This document shows, piece by piece, positions 11,372-22,419 of a stretch of 64,000 bases of DNA. The DNA comes from Epiperipatus broadwayi (Eukaryota > Onychophora > Udeonychophora > Euonychophora > Peripatidae). The notes beneath the pieces are model-generated. The model saw nothing but the letters and a program-made list of their open reading frames with translations. It was not told the origin of the DNA and ran no database searches. Made by a program: the position numbers and the translations under genes. Numbering within the stretch: the stretch's first letter is position 1; the number at the start of each line of letters is the position of its first letter. The stretch spans positions 1,851,001-1,915,000 of the forward strand of contig JAQFVV010006337.1 of assembly GCA_028023455.1 (NCBI GenBank), given 5' to 3'.

Positions 11372-12325
11372 TCCATGTCTGGCTGTGGACAAGTAAATTG
11401 TATCTTGCATCTGGAAAACCTAACAGAATATGTCAAGAATATTGACAGTCTGATAGTTGGAATGTCTTTAGAAAGCAAGCAGTGCTTAATGGAGAAAATT
11501 CAGTAATAGTCCACTTTTGAGTTCTGATATATAATCATTTTCATTTTTCCAAGACCGGTGCAGGAGTAAATGATATGATCAAACATTTCATCTTGTCTGA
11601 GACAGTTAGGTCACAATGGATCAATATTATTGATTTGCCTTTTACAATTGAGAAACCAATTTGTAGACATGGCCTCTAAATTTATTTTAATCAGATAATC
11701 CAAGAATTTTGGTTCTAATGCCCAGAATTTGAATAGCACAACTAGTTTTTGATTGGAAAGACCTAGTTTTGGCCTTATAATGCTGACTTGTGGATTAATT
11801 AGCTGATTTGCTTCCCAGGGTGTGAGTTTGCTCTTGAATGGGTCCTGTGTGATGTTGTTAAATTTGTGTAGATCATAGAGCAAAAGGTCAAGCCAGCATC
11901 TTTTAGTAAGTGGAGGGCTATCGGTTGGTTGTACTGTTTCAGCAATCTGAGCATAACCATAGTTTTGAATAAGGTTATAAACAAGTGAGTGTGATTTTTG
12001 GAAATAGATTGCTGGAATCAAGTGGAAAGACATACTATTCGCCTTCGTATGTTGTTGCATCCTGGAAATACTAATGGAAGCCAAACGGCCCTTCCAGAAA
12101 GCTTTTCACACATCGCAATGATTTTCCTGAAAAATGATTTAGTAACTGTGATTATAGGTAAGTAGTAAGCAATTTTCGACATGATTTTCATATTAAAAAG
12201 GGCAATCTTTCCTTGTAAAGAAAGATATACCTTGGAAAGGGTCTTGATGATCTGGCCAGTTGATTGGATTATTGTCTGTTGTACTTCTTTGGACATAGCA
12301 GATTGTGATTTGTGCATCAAGAATC

Positions 12326-12387
12326 TCAGGAATTTTTGCAGATCAGCTAGGTAATCAGGAACTTTTGCAGACCAGCTAGGTAATCAG
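12326..12387. repeat. 29-bp tandem duplication in LINE copy 2
   Basis: TCAGGAAYTTTTGCAGAYCAG begins at 12326 and again at 12355. The 29-bp step is not a multiple of three and shifts the ORF2 frame. Confidence 0.88.
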
Positions 12388-12982
12388 ATGTAATTTTCTT
12401 ATCAGAGCAAATGCTCCAGATTGAGGACTTTTCTGATTAAGTTGGGATGTATTTGTGAAGTTATTAACTATTTGATAGAGGCCTTTTAAATATATTTGGA
12501 AGGTAGGACTACCAGTACATCATCCATCTAGGCTATTGAATTGATTGATCTCTTCAGACAAAGGACAAAAAACCCTTGGGATCTTATTGTTAATATCTTT
12601 TAAAAGAGGATTTATGTAACTGATGAATAGGAGGACACGGAGAGGGAAACCTTGAGAAATAAATGTTAGGGTTAAAACCTTGTCTAAGACCCGTTTAGAG
12701 ATATATAAATCTCCCTATTGTAAAGAAGGTTGTCCAAAATCTGGATAATTTCTGTAGATATGTTGAAATCTTTTAATTGGTTTAACAGACTGTTAATGTT
12801 CATGGTATCGAGTTGGACAGCAACTGGTTTAGAGAGTGTCTGTTCATTCGAATATAAGTAAACAGTATCTTAAAACAGGCAAAACTCTCCATACAGTAGT
12901 GATACTCAGTGCCAACCAGGTAATCAATGGATGCCAGAAGGCTTGTGCATAAAATCCCCATCTAGTGCCTACTCATTCAATA

Positions 12983-13024
12983 TCCCCAGACTAGTTTCTG
13001 ACTTGTGGCCTTCATCAGTGAAGA
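12983..13024 (-). ncRNA. Hammerhead ribozyme motif (family B, core intact)
   Basis: The minus strand reads CUGAUGA, a stem-loop GGC-CACAA-GUC flanked by A on both sides, GAAAC, the dinucleotide UA and GUC. These are the conserved boxes of a type I hammerhead with a minimal stem III (A-U, C-G). Stem I pairs UCUUCA with UGGGGA (two G-U wobbles), immediately 5' of CUGAUGA and 3' of GUC. Cleavage would follow the C of GUC. The 10.1/11.1 position is A-A instead of the usual G-C, which may weaken activity. Confidence 0.7.
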
Positions 13025-13269
13025 GTTTTGAATATGAGAGCACTTCTCTTAGATCTTAGAATCTAATGCAACCCTCTAGTAGTCACCTTTTATCTCTACT
13101 TAATTACAAAACTATGAGGATAAAATTAAAAACACAATAATATTTTCAATCTAAGCTCAATAGCTTATACAGTCATATGGGTCTGAACCCAATTCAGTAT
13201 CCATACATTTTGGTGTCTTTGTCTCTTTAACAACCTAAGATCTAAGTGTAGTGCTTTCACATCCAAAGC

Positions 13270-13312
13270 TCCTCACTGACAAAGGCCACAGGTCAGAAAC
13301 TAGCTTGGGGAT
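13270..13312 (+). ncRNA. Decayed hammerhead motif (family B)
   Basis: The plus strand reads CUGACAA, GGCCACAGGUC and GAAAC, then UAGCU where GUC is expected. The stem I 5' strand UCCUCA is preserved, but the catalytic G8 is A and the cleavage triplet is lost. Expected to be inactive. Confidence 0.6.
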
Positions 13313-13503
13313 ATTGGATGAGTAGGCACTAGAAAAGGACCTTATGCAAAACTTTCTGTCATCCATTGATTATTCTGGTTGGCACTGAGTGTTACTACTG
13401 TATGGAGAGTTTTGCCTGTTTTAATAAGTTATGTGCTAGCCTAAGGAATAGTGATCATGTGATGTTTAATGGTTAAACAGTATATTAACTTCTCCAATGG
13501 CTG

Positions 13504-13806
13504 TCAAAGATGATGAGCCTTTTTTTTTGCATATTGGGTTTGTACTATTTTATCCAGAATTTTTCTTTGGATTTTCTCCTTAATAACACCTTCTATTATT
13601 TTGATTAGTATTGGTGACATAGAGATCAGTCTGATGTTCTTAATATCAGTAGGATCACAGTTCTTTTTGATAAATGGCACCAATGCTATGGGGTAAAGGT
13701 TTTGAATATCTCTCTTTTGTTTTGATAAGTAATTGATCATATTCATTATGATTGGGACAGTGAAGTTGCTAAGATGAGATAGGAAGAGCTTAGGAATGCC
13801 ATGCAT
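13504..13806 (-). pseudogene. LINE copy 2 reverse transcriptase, motif 1 region
   Basis: The minus strand encodes DPTDIKNIRLISMSPILIKIIE then VIKEKIQRKILDK. This parallels copy 1 (NIRPISMIPLLIKIIEAIVKDKIQ) and copy 4 (MTPILFKIIKGVMKEKIQDK). The rest of the palm, between about 12430 and 12860, is frameshifted. The YxDD motif is expected near 12520-12540 but is not intact. Confidence 0.7.
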
Positions 13807-14200
13807 GCCTGGGTGAACACCATCTGGCAGTTATGTAAGCCTATCTTTAATGTCAGCTGCAGTAATGCCATGACTCTCAATGCCATCTGGCTTTTTCCAG
13901 TCACGATGATCTACTGGATAGTTTCTTCACAACAAACCTTCATAATGAGTTGCAATATGCTGGATCTTGTACTGTCCAGAGGACATGGAACCATTGATGT
14001 CAAGTACTGATGGGATCTCTTGTTTTCTCCTAACTCCCAGTGCCCATCTAAGATATCCTCTGGTTCAGCAGTGCTGGGTAGTGAGATATATCTTAGCCCT
14101 CTTAATGGCAAGGTAGTCAGCAAGTGCAGCTTGTTTTGATGTATACTGGGATTTTAAGATAAGTAGTGTTTCGATGGGAGAGTTTTCAGTGGAGAATTCC

Positions 14201-14968
14201 TTAAATTTTATTGTTAATAGAATCCAAGTCATTAATAAGTTTAATTGGACCTTTTAATTTACAGGTGTGGTAGTTTATCAGAGATTTCAGGATTTGTATA
14301 AATGAGAACCAAGCTTCCTCCGGAGGTCTGGATAGCATGTTGATCTCGTACTCCGGAGGTCTGGATAACATGTTGATATTGTGAAACAAGATTGTGCCTC
14401 TGAGGGGATGGCCTCAGTTATTGTGGCTTTGGTAATCATCCCGATAGACCTATTGAGCTTAATTGGATTGCAGTTATCTATCTCAAGATAAGCTATTATC
14501 TCATGATACTCAGAGAAGGCCACAGGTTATAGAGTGGCTTCCAGATGTATAAAACATAAGGTCTATCAGAGACTGATGTATTTTCATATAATATGAGAAG
14601 GCTCTTGATAGAAAATATTCTTTGCCACTTATAAAACATCTGTTGGGTAAGTGAATGTATTTATCAATGAAGACTTCATAGGTGGTATTGAAGTCTCCAA
14701 TGAGTATTGATGGAAAACTATTGTTAGCTGTGATCATATTTATAGTATTAATGATACACAGATAGAAGGCAGGATTTCTTAGAGTGTATACATAGAAAGC
14801 ATTAATTGTGGTGCTAGAATATGTAAGATTAATTGAAATAATGTTATTGTCAGCATATATTTTAAAATTTTTGCAGAGAAGCTTATGATTAATTAAGATG
14901 CCTACTCCTCCAGCAGCTGAATGAATGATTGTATGTAAGATGAATAAATCCATGTTCATTGAGTACAA
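14201..14968 (-). pseudogene. LINE copy 2 endonuclease domain (broken)
   Basis: The minus strand from 14968 reads AAGGVGILINHKLL (compare TSFGVAFLINKNL in copy 1), then SILIGDFNTTYEV with the catalytic GDFN block, and HQSLIDLMFY with the conserved Asp. The GDFN motif is clearer here than in copy 1. An 11-codon tandem duplication (14318-14383) and frame breaks near 14510 inactivate it. Confidence 0.72.
14318..14383 (-). repeat. 33-bp tandem duplication in LINE copy 2
   Basis: CTCCGGAGGTCTGGATARCA starts at 14318 and 14351, a 33-bp step that adds 11 codons (minus strand: NMLSRPPE repeated). Confidence 0.9.
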
Positions 14969-15132
14969 TGAGAATTTTGCTGCTAGAATTCAGATGGAAC
15001 TTTGTCTCTCCCATAAACAAAACATGAGTGTCTGATAGCTTGTGCATGCATAAGCAAGTTTAGATCCCTGACATTCAGACCAACTATCTGGCATTTCATA
15101 CTAGACATTGTCGATTGGTAAGTCACCGTCAA

Positions 15133-15360
15133 CTGCCTGCCTATCTTCAGTAGATTGAGTTGGTTGCGATTCTTTATAAACCCAGTAGTCTTACGAATCT
15201 TCAGAGACTTTGATTGGTATAAGCTGAACCAGTTCAGTTGGTTGGACTGCCTGCCTATCTTCAGTAGATTGAGTTGGTTGCGATTCTTTATAAACCCAGT
15301 AGTCTTACGAATCTTCAGAGACTTTGATTGGTATAAGCTGAACCAGCTCAGTTGGTTGGA
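15133..15360. repeat. 114-bp tandem duplication in LINE copy 2
   Basis: CTGCCTGCCTATCTTCAGTA begins at 15133 and 15247. The two 114-bp units (38 codons) are almost identical, differing at a single position seen near the unit end (AGTTCAGTTGG versus AGCTCAGTTGG). They must be much younger than the decay of the surrounding LINE. Confidence 0.92.
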
Positions 15361-15487
15361 CCTCTTCTAGATCAACTTGATTAATATTAGAACTGGGAAT
15401 TGCTGTTTTGTGTTTTTTCTCTATTTTCTGACTTGACTCTTGGACTGCTGCAGCTACTTGTGATTTCGAGGTATGACTTTGAATTAA

Positions 15488-16964
15488 TCATAGTTTCCTG
15501 TTGTCATCCTCATCTGAACTAGTATTGAGTATCCCAGATGATTTCCTTTTTTTATTAATTGTAGTCAGATTGTCATATTCCATTTCAGATTGATAATCTG
15601 ATTTATAAGCTTCATCCAATTTTTTTTGCATATTAGAAGCATGCTGATACACCAGCCTGTCATAGGAGTGGTTTAAACTATTCCTTGGGTTAGAATTCTC
15701 AGACATTTTAATATCTGTTTGGCATAAATGATCATCACTTTTTGTATTTAAGGATGAGTGGTGATGTAGGTCTAGATGGTTATTATTCATCCCAGAATTT
15801 CCACCTTTAGCATTTTTATTTATAGGTCTGCTTGTAGTTATACTTGTTTTTGTAGATCATTTGTTGATAGTTGAATAATTGAAATTTTGCTGTCTGACTT
15901 TAATATTGCCAGAGCTTTATTGAATATAAGGGTCTTTCTATGGTTTTGTTCTGTTTTGCAATGTCTCAACTCTTGGTAAATTCTTCTGAGTAAGTTGAAG
16001 TTCAGTCTTTTTTGTATTTTTTAGTAACTTAGAGATGGTCCAAGTCTAATCTGGACAGTTGAAAAGATGAATGTTCTGTGTCTATTTGATTACTGATTCC
16101 AACAGAGGCACTTGATGAGCTAGCAGATTTTATACTTCATTTGTGGAACTTGTTTTTCCTATCCCCACATTGGCTGCACTCTTGTCATGCAATCCTTGAT
16201 CAAATGTGTCCTTTGGTCACAGTAGAAGAACTGAGGCCTAACACCAAGAAAAGACATGATCATAGGACAACTTTAGTACTTGAAGATTGTGGGGATGTCA
16301 GTTTCATTGAGCCCTGCTTAAGGTGAAGATTGAATATGGCAGCATTTGAAAGGATTTGAAGGTCTGTCTGCTCCTCTGGCAGGTATTTAAAACTATTAAC
16401 CTTCCCAAATTGGCTCAAGAAGTCCTGAAGCTGAGCATATTCAAACCCATAAATACAATTTTTAATCCTTCCGGAAAGGGCTGTTAATCTATTGAGGTCT
16501 ATATAGCAAATGAAATTACACTCAAGTGTTTTATATGTGCTCTTAAAATTGTTTCTATTGGCCCAATTTGTAAATTCTACTGCTATGTAATGATTGTTAG
16601 GGTGAGAGAGAATTCGATGGATCCCTTCTCCTATATTCTCACCTTTGATCATCGCATACAAAGCATCAATTGGAAACTTTAAGAATGATCACTTAGCATC
16701 AGTAATGGCCATAATGACACTTCTGTCACCATTATAATGAGAAAGTGACTTAAGTAGGCTGATTGGAATTGTCTTATTGAACCTATATGTAAGGTCTTGA
16801 TACTGATCTTCATTATAATTTTGGGTAGTGAATGTATCCATGGAATAACTAAATTGTAAGTTATTAATTACCGGGTCACTATCTGGCTCAATTATATGCA
16901 TTAAGAGAGAGTTGGGTGCATCTATGTTTGATAGATCTGGCTTGTAAGCTTTGTTATTAAACAT
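15488..16964 (-). pseudogene. LINE copy 2 ORF1 protein (broken)
   Basis: The minus strand at 16260-16661 encodes the conserved ORF1 domain (GIHRILSHPNNHYIAVEF ... GKVNSFKYLPEEQTD), paralogous to 5067-5393 in copy 1. Upstream, 16689-16964 parallels the frame at 5369-5629. Downstream, 15488-15790 is a Ser/Asn/Asp-rich tail like 4150-4875. Further 5' sequence up to about 19130 is low-complexity and interrupted. This is an RNA-binding ORF1 by position and by comparison with copy 1; no catalytic role is expected. Confidence 0.6.
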
Positions 16965-17622
16965 ACTAATAATATTGAGAATTTATGGACTCTCTTTAAC
17001 CTGTTGTTTTGTACCAATTTTCATTATATTTGCATAGGTTGGCTTATCTTGAGGTATATTACCTATCTGAGACTTGTTTATTTTTAGCATAACTGCTTGT
17101 GTGATTTGTGTTAGATTCTAGTCCATTAGAAAGTTTTTTGCTATCTTCGCTAATATTAGCAGTTTTGCTAAGGCTTCCATTTAGCGCCTCTAGTGGGAGG
17201 TTGGGGTTTTTGGAAGCAGAGTTGTTTATTTTTGCTGCTTAAGTTACGGATCACTTTTCTCTATTATTTTTAAGTTTTTGTGGATTTTTTTTTTTGGGGG
17301 GAATGCCTGTTTGTAAACTTGGATGGATTAATTCTGAGTTATAATCTGTTTCACAGTTTTCATGAGTTCCAGTATCAGTATCGCTAAACTGTGAATATGC
17401 AGAATGGTTGTTTTTATTTTCTGTGTGACTGGAATTAAACTGTTTGAATATAATTATGATTAGATTTTGGTTATAAATTGCTTTTTATGTTTAATCTAGA
17501 AGATATTGTGCCATCTACAAGTCATCTGTAGATGACTGATACTCACTGCTGTAAGGCTCTTTACCGTAGATGCTATCTGAGGCATTGATACTGCTCGACC
17601 TTTTTTTTTATTGTATGTTTTT

Positions 17623-17798
17623 ATTTACAGTAATATGGTAGTTTGAGGCATTATTGGTTAATGATTGTTCATTTTTTCCTTCAATGATGCTATTATTTGA
17701 GCTATTATTTATTTACAGTAATATGGTAGTTTGAGGCATTATTGGTTAATGATTGTTCATTTTTTCCTTCAATGATGCTATTATTTGAGCTATTATTG
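17623..17798. repeat. 88-bp tandem duplication in LINE copy 2
   Basis: ATTTACAGTAATATGGTAGT begins at 17623 and again at 17711. The two 88-bp units appear identical over their length. Confidence 0.9.
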
Positions 17799-19066
17799 CC
17801 TTTGATGTTAGAATACTTTTGTATGTCATTATATGAAATGATTTCATTGTTATGACTGAGGTCCCTTTATTCAGATTCATCAAATCCAGTCATAACATCT
17901 TGTGTATGTTGTGCTATTGTTGAATCTGTTTGTAAATTTAGTAATAGGCTATTATTTTCAACCATTTCTTTGCAAATGTATTTGTTTTGAGTGTCATAGC
18001 TATGATTCAGAATCTCTTTGCTTCAGAGTCTTCCGTGTCTGATGAGACTGTAGCACAGTCTAATCAGTAATTTTGTTTTTGGGCTACACTTATTTTGTTC
18101 TTTTTATTTTTATTACTAGATATTATAGTATCATATGTTGATTCTATAGTGGTTTTTTTTTTAAAAATTTGGACTTGTATGTTGACTTAAGTTTGTTCTA
18201 ACAAAACATAGTTTCCCCAATGTTGGGTGTTATACTCAGGGCTCTGGACTGCTGTATTTTCTGAATTCTTTATTATTTAAAGTGTTATCATAGGAGTGGT
18301 GTAATTTGGGTTTTTATTTGTATTATTATCTGATTTATTATTTGATTTGTGTTGTTTATGTTCTAATTCTGGGTTTAGATCCAAGACAGCCTTATATAGT
18401 TCATCTTCCAGTTCGGATTCTAAGCTGAGACATCGGGAATTTTCTTTATTAGTACCTAAGGTAAGCTTTCTTTTGAGATTGAGATTTTTCTGAGTTACAA
18501 TTTGATTTTTTGAATTAGTAGAAGAGTATATTTCAGGTTGGCTTCTATCTGGCTGCTTGTTCTTGATTTGAGTGCTTGATTTTCCAGATTCTAGCTTACT
18601 TATTAGCGTGTGAACTGAAGAAATATTATCTCCTATTTGACTAGCATTGATGTTTGGGCTTCAGACATTTTATTTTCCAATTCTGTATTAACTATGATTT
18701 TTTTGATTTGTTATGTATTATTATGTGTTTTTTTAATATAAAATTGTGATGGATGCTTTTTAATAATATACTCATGTGTTTCAGGGTTTGAGTCTTCTGA
18801 CTGAAATTGGACGACTGACTGACAGTCATCGCAGTCTGATGAAGCTGAACTGTCATCACTTTCAGAGGTAAGATTTCTAATTTTATTTTTTCTAACTCTG
18901 GGGATCACACATTTTGGGGAGGTAATACTATTACACTTTGTGTTTTTGAGAAATAATATTATAATTTACAAATTCAGGGGGCTCTAAAGTTACAACACCA
19001 ATATTCTGTGTTTCGAGTTGTGTTGCAGCTTGTTCAGCATTATATGTCAGGCTCTGCATTCGGGTT

Positions 19067-19256
19067 GGATTTATTTGATCCATCGAAACCTGATTTAATT
19101 GATTATTTTTTCCATTTTTGGGCATATAATGATTTGAACTGATTTAATAGATGATGATGATGGATTTATTTGATCCATCGAAACCTGATTTATTTGATTA
19201 TTTTTTCCATTTTCGGGCATATATTGATTTGAACTGATTTAGTAGATGATGATGAT
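19067..19256. repeat. 95-bp tandem duplication at the 5' end of LINE copy 2
   Basis: GGATTTATTTGATCCATCGA begins at 19067 and 19162. The units share TTTTTTCCATTTTYGGGCAT and run into a GAT microsatellite that expands from the end of the second unit. Confidence 0.88.
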
Positions 19257-19302
19257 GATGATGATGATAATGATGATGATGATGATGATGATGATAATAA
19301 TA
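19240..19302. repeat. (GAT)n microsatellite
   Basis: Mostly uninterrupted GAT units with a few AAT interruptions, marking the junction between LINE copy 2 and the next LINE fragment. Confidence 0.92.
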
Positions 19303-19860
19303 GTACATCAAAATAATTTCAATGAGGAGATCCCATCAATACTAGAAATAGGAAAATAATATCTGATCAAGCAATGCAAAAGATGGCAACTAGAACCTAA
19401 GTTCCTAGATTTTATAATCAAAATAAATTTGAATACTTTACCTACTAAATATTTTTTACATCACATAAAAATGTACAGGTCAGTTGATCCATTCTGTGGC
19501 CTTTGCCATATGGATGAGGAGACTTTACAGCACATTTCAACTGCAAGGTCATGGAGCAGACTAGATGCATTCCGCAGGGGAAATACAGAAAACAAAATAC
19601 TACAATGATGCAAATTATGCCAACTTACAAAGGTAGGTCTGTGCCAGACATAAGGGCCTCAATGTTTGTCTTATATGCACTTTGGTGCACTAGGTGTGCT
19701 TTCTTATTGGGTAATAACCCCAGAAGGCATCCAGCCACATTTGAGGATAAGTTGATTAAAATTTAAATTAGAGACAAGCATATCCCCAGCCCCGATATTT
19801 ATGTGGCTACTTGGTCCCTGCTCAGACAAGCAGCAAAGTTATAAAGAATGAAGTTGCTGG
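19303..19860 (+). mobile_element. LINE fragment (ORF2 C-terminus), plus strand
   Basis: The plus strand encodes EPKFLDFIIKINLNTLPTKYF and CGLCHMDEETLQHI (about 19395-19540), matching EPKFVDYEVNFNAIPTNWF and CPTCHRLDETFEHI of the copy at 35327-36388. It is a 5'-truncated member of the same family with several frameshifts. Confidence 0.75.
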
Positions 19861-20265
19861 TTTATGGATAAACTAAGTTTTTCATGATCACAAATATGAT
19901 CATGGGACTTTGGGTTTGAAGGAAAACTAGAATATAAAGGCTGTAAGATAAAGTCTTCCATGATACCATGAGATTTGAAATCAAAAAACCATGATGAAAT
20001 TAATCTCCTATTTCCTAGGAATTAAAGAAAGTATGGTCCAGATTATGCTCCTATTGGACAATAATGTGCTTAATTGACATTTCTAAAATGGATAGAATCA
20101 TGTATAAATGCTTATATAGATATGTACTTTTAACAAAAATGAATATTGTAACACTCGAAATTGAACTGACAATAATAAGTTTAAACATGTATCTTGCTAC
20201 AATTAAGTGGCATTTTAATACAATGAACTAAAAGGATTAATAAAGTTTATTATTGTTGAAACTTA
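19861..20265 (+). other. Noncoding 3' end of an element, ending in AATAAA and an AAT tail
   Basis: No protein pattern is seen. The plus strand ends TTAATAAAGTTTATTATTG near 20238-20256, then TTGAAACTT and AAT repeats, a shape common at LINE 3' ends. It could be the 3' UTR of the LINE fragment before it or of another element. Confidence 0.4.
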
Positions 20266-20313
20266 ATAATAATAATAATAATAATAATGATGATGATGAT
20301 GATGATGATGATG
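20266..20313. repeat. (AAT)n-(GAT)n microsatellite
   Basis: AAT units followed by GAT units. On the minus strand this reads as a CAT/ATT tail at the 3' end of the Jockey/CR1-like LINE, so it may have started as that element's 3' tail. Confidence 0.9.
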
Positions 20314-20533
20314 AAACAAACAATAAATGTATAATACAGTGATATAAATTCCATGCAAGAAAAATCTTGAGTGAGGAATTTAAATGTAACAACTAAAAAC
20401 ATTAATAAAATACAAAAAAAAAAAAATATAAATATAACATAAAATATTAAAATCATACAGATATTACATTTGGCAATTCAATCACAGTAGTAAATAATTA
20501 CAACATAACATACAGTATAAACAAAAAATAAAA

Positions 20534-21086
20534 CTAATGCTTAGCATAATATAACCAATGCCATAAATGTTTTTTAAAAATCAAATAATTAGTGTTCATT
20601 ATATTCACAGAACAATCTCTTATAAACATATTAAATACTTTAGGACCATTATAACTAAATTGCTTCCTACTGCATGTTTTAAGAAAATTAGGTAATGCTA
20701 GCTGATATTTAGTAGATAAATGCGTATTTACAACAGAAGAAGTAGTATCCAAATGAAGATTTGTACAATAAATATCAAGAATCACTCTATATTTAAACAA
20801 ATGAAAAATATCTAGTATATTAAATGTCTCTTGATCTAACAAAAATGATACACATTGTATAATTCTGTAAAACAGACAGAGTAGTCATTGCAAAAGTAGA
20901 ACAGTTCCCCCAAACTGAAATATTATAACATAATAAGCTTTGAGCAGAAGAAATATATAAAATAGTCAAAGCTGACCAAGGAAAAAAATTAGATAAGTAA
21001 AAAAACATATAATTTAATTTATGTAAACAAAAAACAAAGAACGTCAATATAGTTTGACCAGGATAGTCAGGAATCAATAAAAACAT
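20534..21086 (-). pseudogene. Jockey/CR1-like LINE, ORF2 C-terminal region
   Basis: The minus strand carries LLCYNISVWGN (RT thumb, the conserved Y-x-xx-WG block), then LFKYRVILDIYCTNLHLD, and the typical ending FLKTCSRKQFSYNGPKVFN. LINEs of the Jockey/CR1/Daphne group have an R-x-x-F-x-Y-x-GPxxWN motif here. The two frames are offset at about 20840. Confidence 0.72.
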
Positions 21087-21142
21087 CTAGATAGCAAATA
21101 TTATCAACAAATGAAATGTTAGCATAAGTACAAGTGCTATTA

Positions 21143-22099
21143 TTAATGCCAAAAATATTCATTACAAATAGTAATGTTAAGCGAATGAATATTTGACTTA
21201 TGAGAAAAATTAATAGCTTTTGTTTTACTCAGATTAATTGATAAATTATTAAACGCTAACCATTTACTACTTAGGATTAAATCATCATTAATGATTTTTT
21301 CAACAAAATTATATGAAACTACATCATAAGATAAAGCAATATCATCTGCAAAACCATAAATCTTAGATTCTAAAGGTAAAGAAAATAAATCATTTATATA
21401 ATTTATAAATAAAATGAGACCCAAAACTGAACCTTGTGGTACACCATGGTTAACTGTTATAAAAGAGCTTACAACACCAGAAATATTTGTTGCTTGTTTC
21501 CTATCCTTTACGTAACTCGCAAACCATGAAATAAATCCACCACGAAAACCATATGAATATAAACGCTTAAGTAAAATTTTGTGAGATACATAGTCAAATG
21601 CCTTAGATAAGTCTAAATAAATAGCAACAGTTTTAAAATCCTTATCTAGTGAAGTTGTCAAATTGTTTACATGACTATAGAAAGTGTCCAGTGTACTTCT
21701 ACCAGAAATAAATCCATATTGATGTTCAGATAAAATATTATTTTTAGATAAAAATGACATCATTTTCTCTTTAACCACCATCTCCAACAATTTGGATATT
21801 ACAAATATAATAGAAATTGGTCTATAATTGTCAAGCTGTGCAGGATCACCCTTTTTAAAAACAGGTGTAATAAAACCAACTTTCAAACAAGTAGGAAACA
21901 AACCAGCATTTAAAGAAAGATTAAATAAATAAACAAGAACACGTATGAAAGCTGATTTATTGTCCTTAAGAATCTTTGGTGTTAATCTATCTAGACCAGC
22001 TAAACGAACATTCTTTAAGAGATCAATTTTACCAGACAAATCCAAATCAGTAACATCTGTACACAAAAAAGAATTTAGACAAGAATTAGCAAAAGACAA
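21143..22099 (-). pseudogene. Jockey/CR1-like LINE reverse transcriptase
   Basis: A 318-residue uninterrupted frame carries the RT motifs in order: VGFITPVFKKGDP and NYRPISIIFVISKLLE (motif 1), HQYGFISGRSTLD (motif 2), VAIYLDLSKAFDYVSH (motif A), GVPQGSVLGLILF (motif B), KIYGFADDIAL (motif C, FADD instead of the usual YADD) and LSINLSKTKAINF. The palm looks intact. The enzyme would perform target-primed reverse transcription. It is separated from its endonuclease by stops, so the copy is probably dead. Confidence 0.9.
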
Positions 22100-22419
22100 T
22101 TTTTAGTACTGGTGTTCTATTGACAGATCTGAAAAAAAAATTATTAAACAAGTCAGCAACATATTTTGCATTATTTTCTACTTCAATCAAATTATCATTG
22201 TGTTTTATAAATTTAAATTGATTTGACAAAGGTTTCTTTACAAGAGAATTTATCAATTTCCATTTTAAAGAAATATTTTTATCATTAAAATATTTTTGAT
22301 AATATTAAAATTTTAATTTCTGAATATCAGATTTAATCTCGGTATTTAATTTCTTCAAACTCATCAAATCTCCACCCAAACATTTTAAATTATTTCTTTG
22401 ATTAATTTTTTCAATCAAA

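Larger units (their letters stand above)
11188..12430 (-). pseudogene. LINE copy 2 ORF2 thumb and C-terminus
   Basis: The minus strand reads AMSKEVQQTIIQSTGQIIKT then VYLSLQGKIALFNMKIMSKI near 12180-12300, matching copy 4 (LSLHGKVALLNMKVMTKIAYYLPI). It continues as EPKFLDYLIKINLEAMSTNW (about 11690) and FPTIRLSIFLTYSV-like sequence (about 11430) to the end KFLYKETRNHCF near 11230. At least two frame changes and internal stops are present, including one at the start of the zinc region near 11610, so it is non-functional. Confidence 0.7.
12874..13473. mobile_element. Retrozyme-like hammerhead repeat, family B, inserted in LINE copy 2
   Basis: A 600-bp insertion splits the RT of LINE copy 2. 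It is flanked by TAAACAGTATCTTAA (12859-12873) and TAAACAGTATATTAA (13474-13488), a 15-bp duplication with one mismatch. The left about 358 bp carry family B in minus orientation; the right about 242 bp carry it in plus orientation, so the two parts overlap as an inverted repeat around the hammerhead region. Sequence blocks shared with the 32026-33011 copy include GGATATTGGATGAGTAGGCA and TATGGAGAGTTTTGC. No protein is encoded. The layout is that of a retrozyme, a non-autonomous retroelement whose circular RNA is made by hammerhead self-cleavage. Confidence 0.8.
11188..19130 (-). mobile_element. LINE copy 2, decayed, interrupted by hammerhead repeat
   Basis: Second long copy of the family at 780-6650, in the same order on the minus strand: ORF1 region from about 19130 to 15488, endonuclease about 14968-14201, RT about 13806-13504, then RT thumb and C-terminus 12430-11188. 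It is broken by stops and frameshifts throughout, by a 600-bp insertion (12874-13473) and by six short tandem duplications. The 5' boundary is drawn where minus-strand coding-like sequence (MPKNGKNNQLNQ...) stops and GAT repeats begin. It is longer than copy 1 largely because of the duplications and the insertion. Confidence 0.8.

Noticed and set aside
20250-20456. Poly-Ile minus-strand frame
   Set aside because: It is the AAT/GAT microsatellite read in one frame.
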